From the NCBI GenBank assembly GCA_035550375.1, contig DASZPH010000028.1, positions 1 to 64,000 on the forward strand: a DNA stretch of 64,000 bases. The letters are read 5' to 3'. A program made the position numbers and the translations under genes. The notes beneath the pieces are model-generated. The model did no database searches. It saw only the letters and a list, made by a program, of their open reading frames with translations, and had not been told where the DNA came from. Shown one piece after another: positions 27,907 through 36,276 of this stretch (its first letter is position 1; every line of letters starts with the position of its first letter). The stretch comes from DASSFG01 sp035550375 (GTDB lineage: Bacteria; Planctomycetota; Planctomycetia; Pirellulales; JAICIG01).

Positions 27907-29535
27907 CTACCACACTACCTGCGCGCGCGTCAGAAAGAGGTTTGCGTTGGTCGGCATGTTGTTGACGTTGTTCATGGCGTAGATGTAGTTGGCCATGACT
28001 TTCAACTGCTCGTTCAAATACCAGTTGATGCCCAGCGTGATGTCGTTCAGCCGGCCCCCCTGAATCGACTTGTCGCTTAAATTCATCGTCGAGAAGCGGG
28101 CTGCCACTTCCCAGGCCCCCAGGCCCTGCGCGATGCTGCGATCGCCGCCGCGAACGCGAAAGAAGTTCGTGAACGGGGTGACCGAGGTGTAGTACCCCTG
28201 ATCGCGGCTCCAGACGCGGTTCTCGCCGGTGAGAAAGTAGCTCACAAACACGTACGCCCCTTGAAAATAATAAGTGGAAGCGCCCGCGGTGGGGTCGACC
28301 CAATTCGCGTAGAATTCGCCCTGGAAGGAGAGCGGTCCGAGCACCGTCGAGGCCTCGACCTGCGCGATCTGGCTGCTTCGCGCCAGAATCGGGCCGGTGT
28401 TGATGAAGTTGGGAATGAGGTTGGGCTGGTTGTCGAAATTCAACACGGCCTCTGGCGTGGTAAAATACTTGACCGTGCTGTTGCGGGCGTTCTCGTAGAG
28501 GTAGGCGCCGCCGAAATGAAACAGGTAGCGCCCCTGAGAAGGCTCGTCGTACCAGGGCAGAAAGACGAACCGCTGGGTGAAATCGAAGCGGCCGGCCTTG
28601 CCAAACTGCTCGCCTTCGTCGGTCGCCTGGAAAGTTGAAATGTCGCTGTAGTACGACGCCAGGTAATTGGGCGTCGAATTGAACAGCATGAGGCCCAACT
28701 GGCGAGCCGGATTGAAGGCCTGGGGCAGGCCGCGCTCGATGAAGGTGGTATCGTTGGCGCTCATCAAGCGCTCCGTGCTGAGCGGGACGCGAAACTCGCC
28801 CATTCGCAGCGTTCCCAAGTAGCCGAGCTGGCGGATCTCGGCATAGGCGTCGGTAATACGCGGGCGGCGGTTCGTCACCTGATCGGGGTCGACGAAATCG
28901 ACTTCCAAGCGGTAGAAGTAGATCTCGTAGCCCGCGCCCTGCACGCCGAGACGCGCGCGGCGGAAATCGACGCCGTTGGGCGCATGCCCAACCTGGGCAA
29001 TGTTCGAGGGGCTCTGTCCGATCGACACCGAATCAGCCTGAATGCGGCCGAAAATGTTGTGCTGGAAACCATCCGCGCTGCCGAACATCCTCCTGGACTC
29101 GCGTTTTTCGCCCTGTCCGGTCTGTTGACGCTGCTGTTCCAGATCGCGGACGCGGCGGTTCAAGGAGTTGAGCGCATCTTCGCCGCCGTTTTCCGAAAGG
29201 CTTGGCTGATAGGCGACCATTTCCACGCCCGGCCCGGCCGGCGGCGGAAGCTGGCTGTCGGCGAAAGCGGCGAAGTCCTGCGCAAGGCCCGGCGCCACGC
29301 CGTCGGCCCGGCGAGACGGGTCGCGCGGGCGGCTGACAGAAGCCACCTCGGCGTTCGTCGGCACACGCACGGGGGCCGCGACCGGCGTGCTTACGCGCCC
29401 GCCCGGCCGGTAAACACGGTTCTGGTCATCCGGTGCTTCCACCCCGGGCAACTGCGCGACGACCTTGCGCGTTACGCAGCAACACAGCCATGTTGCCAGC
29501 AACAACGCCAGTAGGGACACGCTCGCCGTTTTCAT
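27907..29535 (-). CDS. Phosphate-selective porin O/P-like outer membrane protein
   Basis: A 542-residue protein with a signal peptide (MKTASVSLLALLLATWLCC, then cleavage near VVAQ). A spacer and a coiled coil (LNSLNRRVRDLEQQRQQ, about residues 100-120) precede a beta-barrel of OprP/OprO type. Alternating aromatic strands such as GYEIYFYRLEVDFVDPD, FNSTPNYLASYYSD, GEFYANWVDPTAGASTYYFQGAYVF and the closing NANLFLTRAQVVW support the barrel. Start ATG 29535 overlaps the stop of the small upstream gene (ATGA). Convergent with the RND permease, 9 bp apart. It may serve as a general or anion-selective pore; a role as the outer-membrane partner of the RND system is only suggested by position. Confidence 0.85.
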   Translation of the reverse strand: MKTASVSLLALLLATWLCCCVTRKVVAQLPGVEAPDDQNRVYRPGGRVSTPVAAPVRVPTNAEVASVSRPRDPSRRADGVAPGLAQDFAAFADSQLPPPAGPGVEMVAYQPSLSENGGEDALNSLNRRVRDLEQQRQQTGQGEKRESRRMFGSADGFQHNIFGRIQADSVSIGQSPSNIAQVGHAPNGVDFRRARLGVQGAGYEIYFYRLEVDFVDPDQVTNRRPRITDAYAEIRQLGYLGTLRMGEFRVPLSTERLMSANDTTFIERGLPQAFNPARQLGLMLFNSTPNYLASYYSDISTFQATDEGEQFGKAGRFDFTQRFVFLPWYDEPSQGRYLFHFGGAYLYENARNSTVKYFTTPEAVLNFDNQPNLIPNFINTGPILARSSQIAQVEASTVLGPLSFQGEFYANWVDPTAGASTYYFQGAYVFVSYFLTGENRVWSRDQGYYTSVTPFTNFFRVRGGDRSIAQGLGAWEVAARFSTMNLSDKSIQGGRLNDITLGINWYLNEQLKVMANYIYAMNNVNNMPTNANLFLTRAQVVW

Positions 29536-29855
29536 GAGGGCGGGTTCGCCAGCCGTTTCTTCGACTGGCTCTCGTCCCGCGCGTCCGCCGCCGCAGGGTT
29601 GGGCAACAGGAACAGCCGCGCCGTCGCGGGCAAATCGATCGCATGTTGGCTTTCCGCAGCGGACAATGCGGCCGGCGCGTCGAGCGTCTCGGCGCAAACG
29701 CGGGAAGCTTCGCGCAGGAAGCTCCGCTCGCTGGTGGCCGGCGAAGGCAGGGGTTCGGAGGGCGCATCCTCGGTGCGGGTTGTGCCCGCTTGCGCCCGCG
29801 CGACACCGATCACCAGCAACCATGCTGCCGTGTCCCCCCGGATTCCACGCGACAT
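29532..29855 (-). CDS. Small exported protein upstream of the porin
   Basis: A 107-residue frame with a plausible signal peptide (about 23 residues, ending ARAQA), then a Ser/Pro/Glu-rich and Ala-rich region. Its stop codon overlaps the porin start in ATGA, the pattern of translational coupling, which is the main reason to believe it. No family is recognised and no strong ribosome site is visible before the ATG at 29855. Confidence 0.5.
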   Translation of the reverse strand: MSRGIRGDTAAWLLVIGVARAQAGTTRTEDAPSEPLPSPATSERSFLREASRVCAETLDAPAALSAAESQHAIDLPATARLFLLPNPAAADARDESQSKKRLANPPS

Positions 29856-30096
29856 GGTGGTCGTTTTTTCGAGAGTTTTCGGGTGTGAAACTCGCGCCCG
29901 GCGGCGCGCCTGTTTGATGGATTACCCTCGCTCGCGGTGAATCCGCGTTGGTTATGTGATGGCCGTACAATGAGAACGACCCATAGGACTTGTCGGCAAG
30001 GAACAAGCGACACAATCATCAAATCTCGCACCCTCGCCCCATTTGCGCGGAAGGAACTGCAACTCTCCGCAGCAAATCGCATCCCCCAAGGATCAA

Positions 30097-30164
30097 GAGC
30101 CTATCCGAAAAGCGGCATGGTGGAGCGGGGCGTCTCGCCTGCCCGACCGTTCTCGGATAGGCCC
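30097..30164. repeat. Dispersed repeat bounded by CCTATCCGA / TCGGATAGG
   Basis: The ends form an inverted repeat. The interior contains GGGGCGTCTCGCCTGCCCG, which is shared almost exactly with 30431-30500 (GGGCGTCTCGCCTGCCCG). Confidence 0.6.
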
Positions 30165-30343
30165 TAACCCCGAGAAGAACACGCAGACATCGGGCGGAGC
30201 CTTGCGGCCGTCACGGCTCTCGTCGTCGCGATTTCAATGGGGGGACAGACGTCGATCCCCACGGCCAGCCGTTGAGTTGAAGGATTTGGGCGCGGCGCGG
30301 TTGCGCGGAGAAATGGCCGGGCAGCAACACACAAGTCTCGCAA

Positions 30344-30376
30344 ACAAAAATGCCACGACGCCCGAGGGCGTCGTGG
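30344..30376 (-). terminator. Intrinsic terminator-like hairpin, leftward
   Basis: CCACGACGCCC and GGGCGTCGTGG (30353-30376) form a perfect 11-bp stem with a 2-base loop. Read on the minus strand it is followed by CATTTTTG. The nearest minus-strand gene upstream of it ends at 31158, beyond the plus-strand tRNA. What it terminates is therefore unclear. Confidence 0.5.
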
Positions 30377-30430
30377 TCGATCGGCCGCCCCGCCCGTGCA
30401 AGCGTCGCTCGCGGTGGCAGGGTTCGCCTT

Positions 30431-30500
30431 GAGAGCCTGTCGAGGAACCGGCAGCGTGGTGCGGGCGTCTCGCCTGCCCGCCAGTTCTCGGATAGCTCTT
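30431..30500. repeat. Second copy of the CGTCTCGCCTGCCCG dispersed repeat
   Basis: Shares the core GGGCGTCTCGCCTGCCCG and the end TTCTCGGATAG with 30097-30164; the left end is more diverged (GCCTGTCGAGGAACCGGC). Confidence 0.55.
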
Positions 30501-30638
30501 CGTCAATCATGCCACACTGGCGGGATTACTTCCGCGTAAGCCGGCCCGCACGAGCGCGGCCGAGCCCAGTTCGGCCAATTGCACCGAGCGGACCACGGCA
30601 TCCTTGTCGCCGGGCGATTTTTCGCTAGGCTTGGTTTG

Positions 30639-30675
30639 AAAACAATGCCGACGTCGTCTTTCGCTCCCGCGAAAG
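30639..30675. repeat. Dispersed repeat with CTTTCGCTCCCGCGAAAG core
   Basis: AAAACAATGCCGACGTCGT followed by the palindromic core. It matches 24451-24490 with few differences. Confidence 0.65.
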
Positions 30676-30810
30676 ACCGCCCTTTCGCGAAGCAGCGAGG
30701 CGACGATAGGCGTCGGCAGGCCGTTTTCAAAGAAAGCCGAAGCTTGCTCGTAACTCCGCGTGGCGTTCTTCGTCTAGCGACCAGGCCTCAGGGAAGCCCG
30801 GCTCACCTAC

Positions 30811-30884
30811 GCGCCCGTAGCTCAATAGGATAGAGCAGCGGATTTCTAATCCGCCGGTTACAGGTTCGAGTCCTGTCGGGCGTG
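30811..30884 (+). tRNA. tRNA-Arg (anticodon UCU)
   Basis: A complete cloverleaf can be folded by eye. The acceptor is GCGCCCG / CGGGCGT (one G-U pair at the end), D arm GCTC-AATAGGATA-GAGC, anticodon stem GCGGA / TCCGC with loop TTTCTAA (anticodon TCT), and T arm ACAGG-TTCGAGT-CCTGT. The discriminator is G. CCA is not encoded. It decodes AGA, a rare codon in this GC-rich genome. Its 3' half is the segment duplicated at 33639 and 36277, so it appears to be an integration target. Confidence 0.95.
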
Positions 30885-30886
30885 CT
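30841..30886 (+). repeat. Attachment-site repeat, copy 1 (3' part of tRNA-Arg)
   Basis: The 46 bases from the anticodon loop to just past the tRNA end recur at 36277-36322 with one mismatch. A 26-base part recurs at 33639-33664. This is the form expected of an integrase attachment core inside a tRNA gene. Confidence 0.7.
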
Positions 30887-31067
30887 GAACTAAATGGCCG
30901 CAGGTCAGTGACTTGCGGCTTTTGCGTTTTCGGCCGATCGACGGCGCCGATTCGCTTGGGGACAATTTGGGGACAAATTCAACATAACGTTGCGGCGACA
31001 TTGACCGGCCCGCCCGCCGAGTCTGCCACGGCGAGTTGGACAGTTGGTTGGACGTGATCGACCGCAT
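30887..31067 (-). pseudogene. Possible remnant of an integrase 3' end, copy 1
   Basis: On the minus strand this stretch contains a frame ending in the antisense of the tRNA T arm (RQDSNL) and a tandem TTGGGGACAA motif (30955-30976) that encodes VPKLSP or LSPNCPQ in alternative frames. Tyrosine recombinase genes integrated at tRNA genes often end this way. Only the tail is present; no catalytic Arg-His-Tyr residues are visible. The same tail arrangement recurs at 33671. The identification is an inference. Confidence 0.35.
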
Positions 31068-31157
31068 GCAAGATGGCCTGATTGGAAAACGCTGCCCCGA
31101 TCGATCCGCGGGACGCCGACAGAAGGCGGCGCCCCCGAAAGAATCCTATTCAGACCA

Positions 31158-33314
31158 CTATTCCGGTCCTTTATCATCCTCACCGAGGGGATACCGCGGC
31201 GTTCGCTGCGCCGACCTTTTCGGCGATAGAGGCTGCAAGCGTTTGAGGATATCACCGAACTCGCCCGCAGATTCCTCCGCTTCGGTCTGCTTCAAAGACA
31301 TTCGAGCATATTCTCGAACACTCGAAGCGAACTTGACTAAGGGATCTAATCGCAGCGCTTCGTCGGCATCCGCGATGGCCTTGTCGTAGTCTTTCAGTTG
31401 GGTCCAGCAATGCGCGCGTTGCGACCAGGCCGAAGCGTTGGTCGGTTGCAGCCTAATGGCTTCGTCTAGGTCGGCGATCGCCTTTTCGGGCTGGCCCTTC
31501 GACGACCAGATCCGAGCGCGATCCGTCAAGGCCCGCACGTGCTGAGGATCGAGTTGCAAGGCCGCATCGAAATCTTCGAGAGCCGCGTCCGGATCTGTCT
31601 TCATCCGCAGCCAACCTCGCAGCACATAAGATTTGACCGCGATGCCGCCTTTCGCATCGAGCTTTAAACTCTCCGACAGATCCGCGATCGCATCTGCTTT
31701 GTTACCCTTTTTCATGCGTGCCCCGGCCCGACGATAGTAATATCCCGCATGGCTGCCATTCAGATTAATCGCCTTCGAGAAATCGACGGTCGCCTCATCA
31801 TAGCGCTCCTTCTTGAAATTGGCGCAGCCGCGGTTGTCGTAGACCGCCGGGTCGTCGGTGCCCAACCGTATCGCTTCATCGAGGTCGCTCAGAGCAGCAT
31901 CGAAATCCTTTCGTGCGACGGCCGCAGCACCGCGCATGGCGTGGGCCAACGACGATCCGGGAGCCAGTCGCACCGCTTCATCCGCGTCGATCCTGGCCTT
32001 ATCGAGTTCGCCGCGCCGGAGGTGCACCGAGGCAGAATAGGCGTGGCTGTCGGCATGTTGCGGATTGATGGCCAGGGCGGCTTGGAAATCTTCCATCGCC
32101 TCCTCCAGGTTGGTTTTGAAGCGCAACCTGCCTCGTGCCACACGGATGTCAATCGCCCGCGCGTGGTTCGGCGCAAGCTTCAGAAACTCGCTCAGATCGA
32201 CGATGGCATTGGCGACGTCCTCCTTCTTCACCCAAACTTCGGCCCGGCGAAAGTAAAGTTCCGCGTTGGCGGCCTGCAATCCGATGGCCTGGGTGTAATC
32301 GACCACTGCCTCGTCGTATTGCTGTTTCAGGAAATGCACGAAACCGCGGTTGGCGTAAATATACACATCGGCTGCACCGAGACGGATCGCCTCATCGAGA
32401 TCGGACAAGGCCCCATCGACATCTCCGCCGGCCGCCTTGGCGGCGCCGCGGACGGAAAAACTGTGAGCCAACTTCGGTGCGAGGCGAACGGCTTCGTCGG
32501 CGTCTGCTTTCGCTCGCTCGACCTCGCCCCGCAGGACGTAAATCTCGCTGCGCGACGCGAATGCCGCCGCGAACTCCGGATCGAGTCGAATGGCTTCGTC
32601 CAGGTCCGTCAATCCTTTGTCGTAGTCTCCCTTGGCGGCCCAACAAGTGCCGCGGGCCCTGAGCAGGTCGGCAACGGGCGGATTGACTCCCATGGCCCCG
32701 TCGTAGTCTCGTATTGCACCGTCAAAATCGCCGCGAAGGCTTCGGAAGTATCCCCGTGATATCAACGACGCAGGGTCGCGCGGATCGAGTTCCAAAGCGC
32801 GGTCGTAGTTGCTCGACTCTTCGTCCGATCGTTCTCGGGCCTCGGCGATTTTCGCCCGCACGAAGAAAGCCCGCGCGCATTGCGGCGCAAGCCGCAGGGC
32901 TTCGCTGACGTCGGCGTCGGCCTGATCGAGTTCGCCACGCTTCAACCAGCCTCGAGCGCGACCCAGATAGAGAGAACTGTTTTCGCTGTCTTGTAGCCGA
33001 GCGGTGAAATAATCCACCACATGGTCGTCGCGCACTAACTCCGATTGCCGCACCCAGCCGTAATGCACTTTGAGCCAGATTCCCTGTGCTCGCTCGACAT
33101 CGAGCCAAATCCCTGACAGAGACAAGGACATCGCCGGGGCCGTATCGTCCGGCTTCTCGCGAAGCACGACCTCGGCCGACGTGGCGATCGCTCGGTGTCC
33201 GGACCAGTTGGCCAGCGTCTGTTCGTCCGCCGATGGCTCCGACTCCCCCGCGAGGACCGGAGAAACGAGAAAGAACACCGTTCCGGCAAACAATCGAACG
33301 GTTGGCTTGTGCAT
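31158..33314 (-). CDS. Exported protein with 16 TPR repeats
   Basis: A 718-residue protein with a signal peptide (MHKPTVRLFAGTVFFLVSPVLA), an SH3-like segment (about residues 40-90, with IWLKVHYGWVRQSEL), and then about 16 consecutive 34-residue tetratricopeptide repeats ending near residue 675. The repeats show a higher-order period of five. The lines A..DADEAVRLAP, ALSDLDEAIRLG, YDEA.VDY..AI and AI.DLSE.LKL recur in the same order, and so does the RGRLRFKT / RGWLRMKT line. This indicates growth by duplication of five-repeat blocks. TPR stacks bind other proteins; no partner is evident. It lies between two copies of the tRNA-Arg 3' repeat, so it may belong to an inserted segment. Confidence 0.88.
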   Translation of the reverse strand: MHKPTVRLFAGTVFFLVSPVLAGESEPSADEQTLANWSGHRAIATSAEVVLREKPDDTAPAMSLSLSGIWLDVERAQGIWLKVHYGWVRQSELVRDDHVVDYFTARLQDSENSSLYLGRARGWLKRGELDQADADVSEALRLAPQCARAFFVRAKIAEARERSDEESSNYDRALELDPRDPASLISRGYFRSLRGDFDGAIRDYDGAMGVNPPVADLLRARGTCWAAKGDYDKGLTDLDEAIRLDPEFAAAFASRSEIYVLRGEVERAKADADEAVRLAPKLAHSFSVRGAAKAAGGDVDGALSDLDEAIRLGAADVYIYANRGFVHFLKQQYDEAVVDYTQAIGLQAANAELYFRRAEVWVKKEDVANAIVDLSEFLKLAPNHARAIDIRVARGRLRFKTNLEEAMEDFQAALAINPQHADSHAYSASVHLRRGELDKARIDADEAVRLAPGSSLAHAMRGAAAVARKDFDAALSDLDEAIRLGTDDPAVYDNRGCANFKKERYDEATVDFSKAINLNGSHAGYYYRRAGARMKKGNKADAIADLSESLKLDAKGGIAVKSYVLRGWLRMKTDPDAALEDFDAALQLDPQHVRALTDRARIWSSKGQPEKAIADLDEAIRLQPTNASAWSQRAHCWTQLKDYDKAIADADEALRLDPLVKFASSVREYARMSLKQTEAEESAGEFGDILKRLQPLSPKRSAQRTPRYPLGEDDKGPE

Positions 33315-33638
33315 GCGATGACATCCTTGCCCTGTGGGAAACTAGCTTCCGGCGTGGTAAGTCGGGCAACAACCTTCGACCCTCGTGGATGGTCGGGTAG
33401 CCAGCGAATTGACACGGCCACCAATATGGCTAGGAAGACTACGGCAATCCGTCGCGGGCGTCAACGATGGTTCTCCTGGTCCCAATCGATGGCTCTAGGG
33501 GCGTAAGATCGGTTTCCCGCGCATCATAACCTGCTTCCGGCCGACCCACCGAATGCAGATGAGCGCGACTTCGCCGGCGGACCGGTTTGGGCATTAAAAC
33601 CTCGCGCAGTCCGGCGACCTTAGGTCTCCGGAGCCGAA

Positions 33639-33664
33639 GGTTACAGGTTCGAGCCCTGTCGGGG
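33639..33664 (+). repeat. Attachment-site repeat, copy 2 (partial)
   Basis: Matches the T-arm and acceptor part of tRNA-Arg (30859-30880 region) except for one T-to-C change, then diverges where the tRNA reads CGTGCT. The rest of the tRNA is missing. Similarity to copy 1 resumes downstream: TGGCCGCNGGTCAGNGACTT is shared. Confidence 0.65.
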
Positions 33665-33670
33665 ATAATG

Positions 33671-33853
33671 ACCTAAGTGGCCGCTGGTCAGCGACTTGCG
33701 GCCTTTCTCTTGTGCCTCACCTCTCGGGGTGCCGAGAGCTTGGGGACAATTTGGGGACAACGTCGGCGTGACGTTGCGGTCGTGTTTGATGGCGACCAGC
33801 CGGGCTTGGCCGAGCTGATCTGGACACTTGGTCCGCGCGAAATCGGCAGGCAT
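33671..33853 (-). pseudogene. Possible remnant of an integrase 3' end, copy 2
   Basis: A minus-strand frame reads LSPNCPQALGTPRG, then KGRKSLTSGHLGHY, and runs into the antisense tRNA T arm (RQGSNL). It shares the 22-base CTTGGGGACAA tandem motif (33739-33760) and the flanking ACGTTGCGG with copy 1. No catalytic part of a recombinase remains. Inference from arrangement. Confidence 0.35.
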
Positions 33854-34023
33854 CGATGTGACCGCGACGTGTCTCCGCGATCAGCGGTTCAGCCCCACAG
33901 GAGGCCGTCGAGCGAAGAGCGATAGCGGGCCGACAAAAGCGTCTCGCCGCAGGCGAGGCTGTCAACGTCGCGTCGGCCTGCCGCGGGGGCCAGGGCAGCG
34001 CGCAGGCGAGCCGAACGAATACA

Positions 34024-34056
34024 GGGTCAGAACTATTTATTAAATAGTTCTGCCCC
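34024..34056. repeat. AT-rich palindrome (REP-like)
   Basis: CAGAACTATTT and AAATAGTTCTG form a perfect 11-bp stem around ATT, extended by GGG/CCC with one mismatch. Its AT-rich stem stands out in this GC-rich DNA. Similar elements occur widely as REP-type repeats mobilised by Y1 transposases, from general knowledge; no transposase is in the window. Confidence 0.6.
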
Positions 34057-34412
34057 CGTCTTACTCCAGGCGTTTCGATACGTTTGCGACAAGGATCTTC
34101 TGGCCCTCGCACGAATTAGCGGCGCCCGCGATGCTGCGTTCGTTCGCAAAGCCGCCTAGATCGGCCCCTCGTAAAAACCCGGTCGGCCATTGCGGCCGGG
34201 CGCTCTCTTATTCATGATTGGACTCATCGCTCCCTGCCGCGCGCATCGTTTGTTCGCGGGGAAGCCGGGGAGTTTCCTTTGGCGCCTCCGGCGGCGACGA
34301 GAACAGGCGGATCTCGGCTGTGGCACCAGCCTCGTCATTGCTGCGCCGCCAGCATCCTTGGGCGATCGAACTACTAACGCATACCGTCACCATTGAAGGG
34401 AGCAAAGCAGAA

Positions 34413-36185
34413 ATGAAGGCCTGGTTTCGCCGTTCGCCGTGGGAGGCGAAAAACGGCAACTCGAACGGCAGGAATCGCAAGGGCCGCAAGGGTCGACGCT
34501 CGATATTCGATCGGCTGCCGAACTCGTTGGAACGCCTGGAAGACCGCGTACCGCTGGCCGCCGACCTGGCGATGAATATGAGCGCTTCCCCGACGACCAC
34601 CGTCGTGCCGGGCGCGCTCGTCACGTACACGATTCACGCGCAGAACCTCGCCGCCGGAACCACGGCGGCGACCGGCGTCATGGTGACCGACACGCTACCC
34701 ACGGGCGAAACCTTCGTCGACGCCACCGTCACCGGCCCCGGCTCGCCCACGGTCGCCGGCTCGAGCGGCACGCTGACGGTGACCGCGAACCTCGGCACGC
34801 TCAAGCCGGGCGACACCGACGTCATCACCATTCAGGCGCTGATCGACACCACGGCGACCGGCATGCTGACGAACCCCGCCAGCATGACGAATACCTCGGG
34901 CGACACGAATCCCCCGAATGCCACGGTGAACAGCACGGTCAATGCCGCGGCCCCAACGAACAACGTCTCCGTGACGAAGGACTCGGTGCCGAGCGGCGCT
35001 ATCGGCACCGTCGGCGCATCGCTTACCTACCAGGTGATCATCACGAACAACACCTTCACCCCGGCGGCGGGTGTGCAACTGTTCGATCAGCTCGATCCGA
35101 ACGAAACGTTCGTCTCGGCCAGCGACACCAAGGGCGACACCTTCACCAACGTCGGCGGCACGATCACCACTACCATGACCAGCCTGGGAGGGGGCGTCAC
35201 CGACACCGTGACGATTGTGGCCCTTCCTACGAAGGCGGCAGGCATCGTCGGAGGGGTGACCAACACGGCCAGTATCGCCGTTCCCAGCGGGAACCTCTCC
35301 ACCAACGTCGTCGCCAACAAGACGAACACGGTCCTTCCGGCGGCGGTGGGCGGCACCAACCACGCCGGTGCCGGCTTCCTGCAGGGGGTGCCTGGAGACG
35401 GCACGCCGCAAACCTTTGTCCAGAATCTTTATCGCGAGCTGCTCGGCCGCGAACCCGACAGTGCGGGCGACGCGTTCTGGGTGGGCTTCGTCCAGCAGCA
35501 CAACACCGCGGCCGGGCGATCGCAGACCGTCCAGGCCTTCATGAATTCGCCAGAGTATGCGGTGCACTATGTGACGACCGTCTATGAAATCGTTCTCGGT
35601 CGTGCGCCGGACGCGCCCGGGTTGCAATTCTGGACCCAGAAAATGGGCCAGCCGGGTACGCCGGCGAACAAGAGCGGCAGCGCCGACGAGAAGGCCATCG
35701 TGGCGGCCTTCTTCGGTTCCGATGAGTTCTTCATCAAGTCGGGCAACACGCCCCAAGGCTGGATCAACGCACTGTACGAGGATCTCCTGGGACGTGCCCC
35801 CGACGGCAGCGGGGCGGCGTTCTGGGCCAACGAGCTGGCCGTCCGCGGATCGGGCGACCGCGACGGCATCGTGCGCGACCTGCTCACGATGCCCGAAGCG
35901 GCTCACTTCGTGCTCGACACCTTTTATCCGACGCCGGGCGGCACCGCCAGCACGCCGCTGGCGGCTCCCGGGACGACGGCCGGAACGGGCCGCGACGACC
36001 TGTCGCAGCTCACCGGCGCCGGCTGGGAAAACCTCTCCCTGCAAGGACCGTTCGGTAGCCAATCCGAGGGGAACGACGTTTTCTTTGCCTCTTTGGCCGG
36101 AGGAGGCAATTGGGGCGACGTGCAGCTACTGATGCTTAGCACGGACCAGTTCTACACCAATCCCAACCGACCCATCAGCGGATGA
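34413..36185 (+). CDS. Surface protein with DUF11 repeats and DUF4214 domains
   Basis: A 590-residue protein. A basic N-terminus (NGRNRKGRKGRR) leads into SLERLEDRVPLAADL, which resembles the planctomycete LEPR-XLL-type N-terminal motif of large surface proteins. Two DUF11 (immunoglobulin-like) repeats follow at about 50-170 and 185-290 (for example TVTGPGSPTVAGSSGTLTV, AGVQLFDQLDPNETFVSAS). The C-terminal part has three DUF4214 units with the signatures NLYRELLGREPDSAGDAFW, VYEIVLGRAPDAPGLQFW and LYEDLLGRAPDGSGAAFW. These proteins are probably displayed outside the cell. ATG 34413 was chosen because the LEDR motif normally lies close to the N-terminus. It sits between tRNA repeat copies 2 and 3. 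Confidence 0.85.
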   Translation: MKAWFRRSPWEAKNGNSNGRNRKGRKGRRSIFDRLPNSLERLEDRVPLAADLAMNMSASPTTTVVPGALVTYTIHAQNLAAGTTAATGVMVTDTLPTGETFVDATVTGPGSPTVAGSSGTLTVTANLGTLKPGDTDVITIQALIDTTATGMLTNPASMTNTSGDTNPPNATVNSTVNAAAPTNNVSVTKDSVPSGAIGTVGASLTYQVIITNNTFTPAAGVQLFDQLDPNETFVSASDTKGDTFTNVGGTITTTMTSLGGGVTDTVTIVALPTKAAGIVGGVTNTASIAVPSGNLSTNVVANKTNTVLPAAVGGTNHAGAGFLQGVPGDGTPQTFVQNLYRELLGREPDSAGDAFWVGFVQQHNTAAGRSQTVQAFMNSPEYAVHYVTTVYEIVLGRAPDAPGLQFWTQKMGQPGTPANKSGSADEKAIVAAFFGSDEFFIKSGNTPQGWINALYEDLLGRAPDGSGAAFWANELAVRGSGDRDGIVRDLLTMPEAAHFVLDTFYPTPGGTASTPLAAPGTTAGTGRDDLSQLTGAGWENLSLQGPFGSQSEGNDVFFASLAGGGNWGDVQLLMLSTDQFYTNPNRPISG

Positions 36186-36276
36186 TTCGTCGGGCGGGGG
36201 AACGGCAGCCTCGCAGGATTTAGCATGCGAGGGCAACGTCGCCGAATTGCCAGCGAACATGTGGACAGTTCGGTTT

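Larger units (their letters stand above)
29856..30810. other. Gene-free stretch with dispersed repeats
   Basis: No protein gene can be supported in these 955 bases. They hold a pair of related dispersed repeats (30097-30164 and 30431-30500), a perfect hairpin with a leftward T-run (30344-30376), and a copy of the CTTTCGCTCC repeat (30639-30675). The tRNA-Arg gene follows. Confidence 0.6.
33315..34412. other. Gene-free stretch within the tRNA-linked region
   Basis: About 1.1 kb without a supportable protein gene. It contains the second tRNA 3' repeat (33639-33664), the associated integrase-tail-like sequence (33671-33853), an AT-rich palindrome (34024-34056), and the leader of the DUF11 gene. 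The sequence is consistent with a decayed insertion scar. Confidence 0.6.

Noticed and set aside
31749..32759. A plus-strand frame opposite the TPR gene
   Set aside because: Periodic antisense of TPR repeats, not a separate gene.
31158..36185. A defence or toxin-antitoxin system in the tRNA-linked region
   Set aside because: The two genes present are an exported TPR protein and a surface protein; no nuclease, toxin or methylase motif was found.
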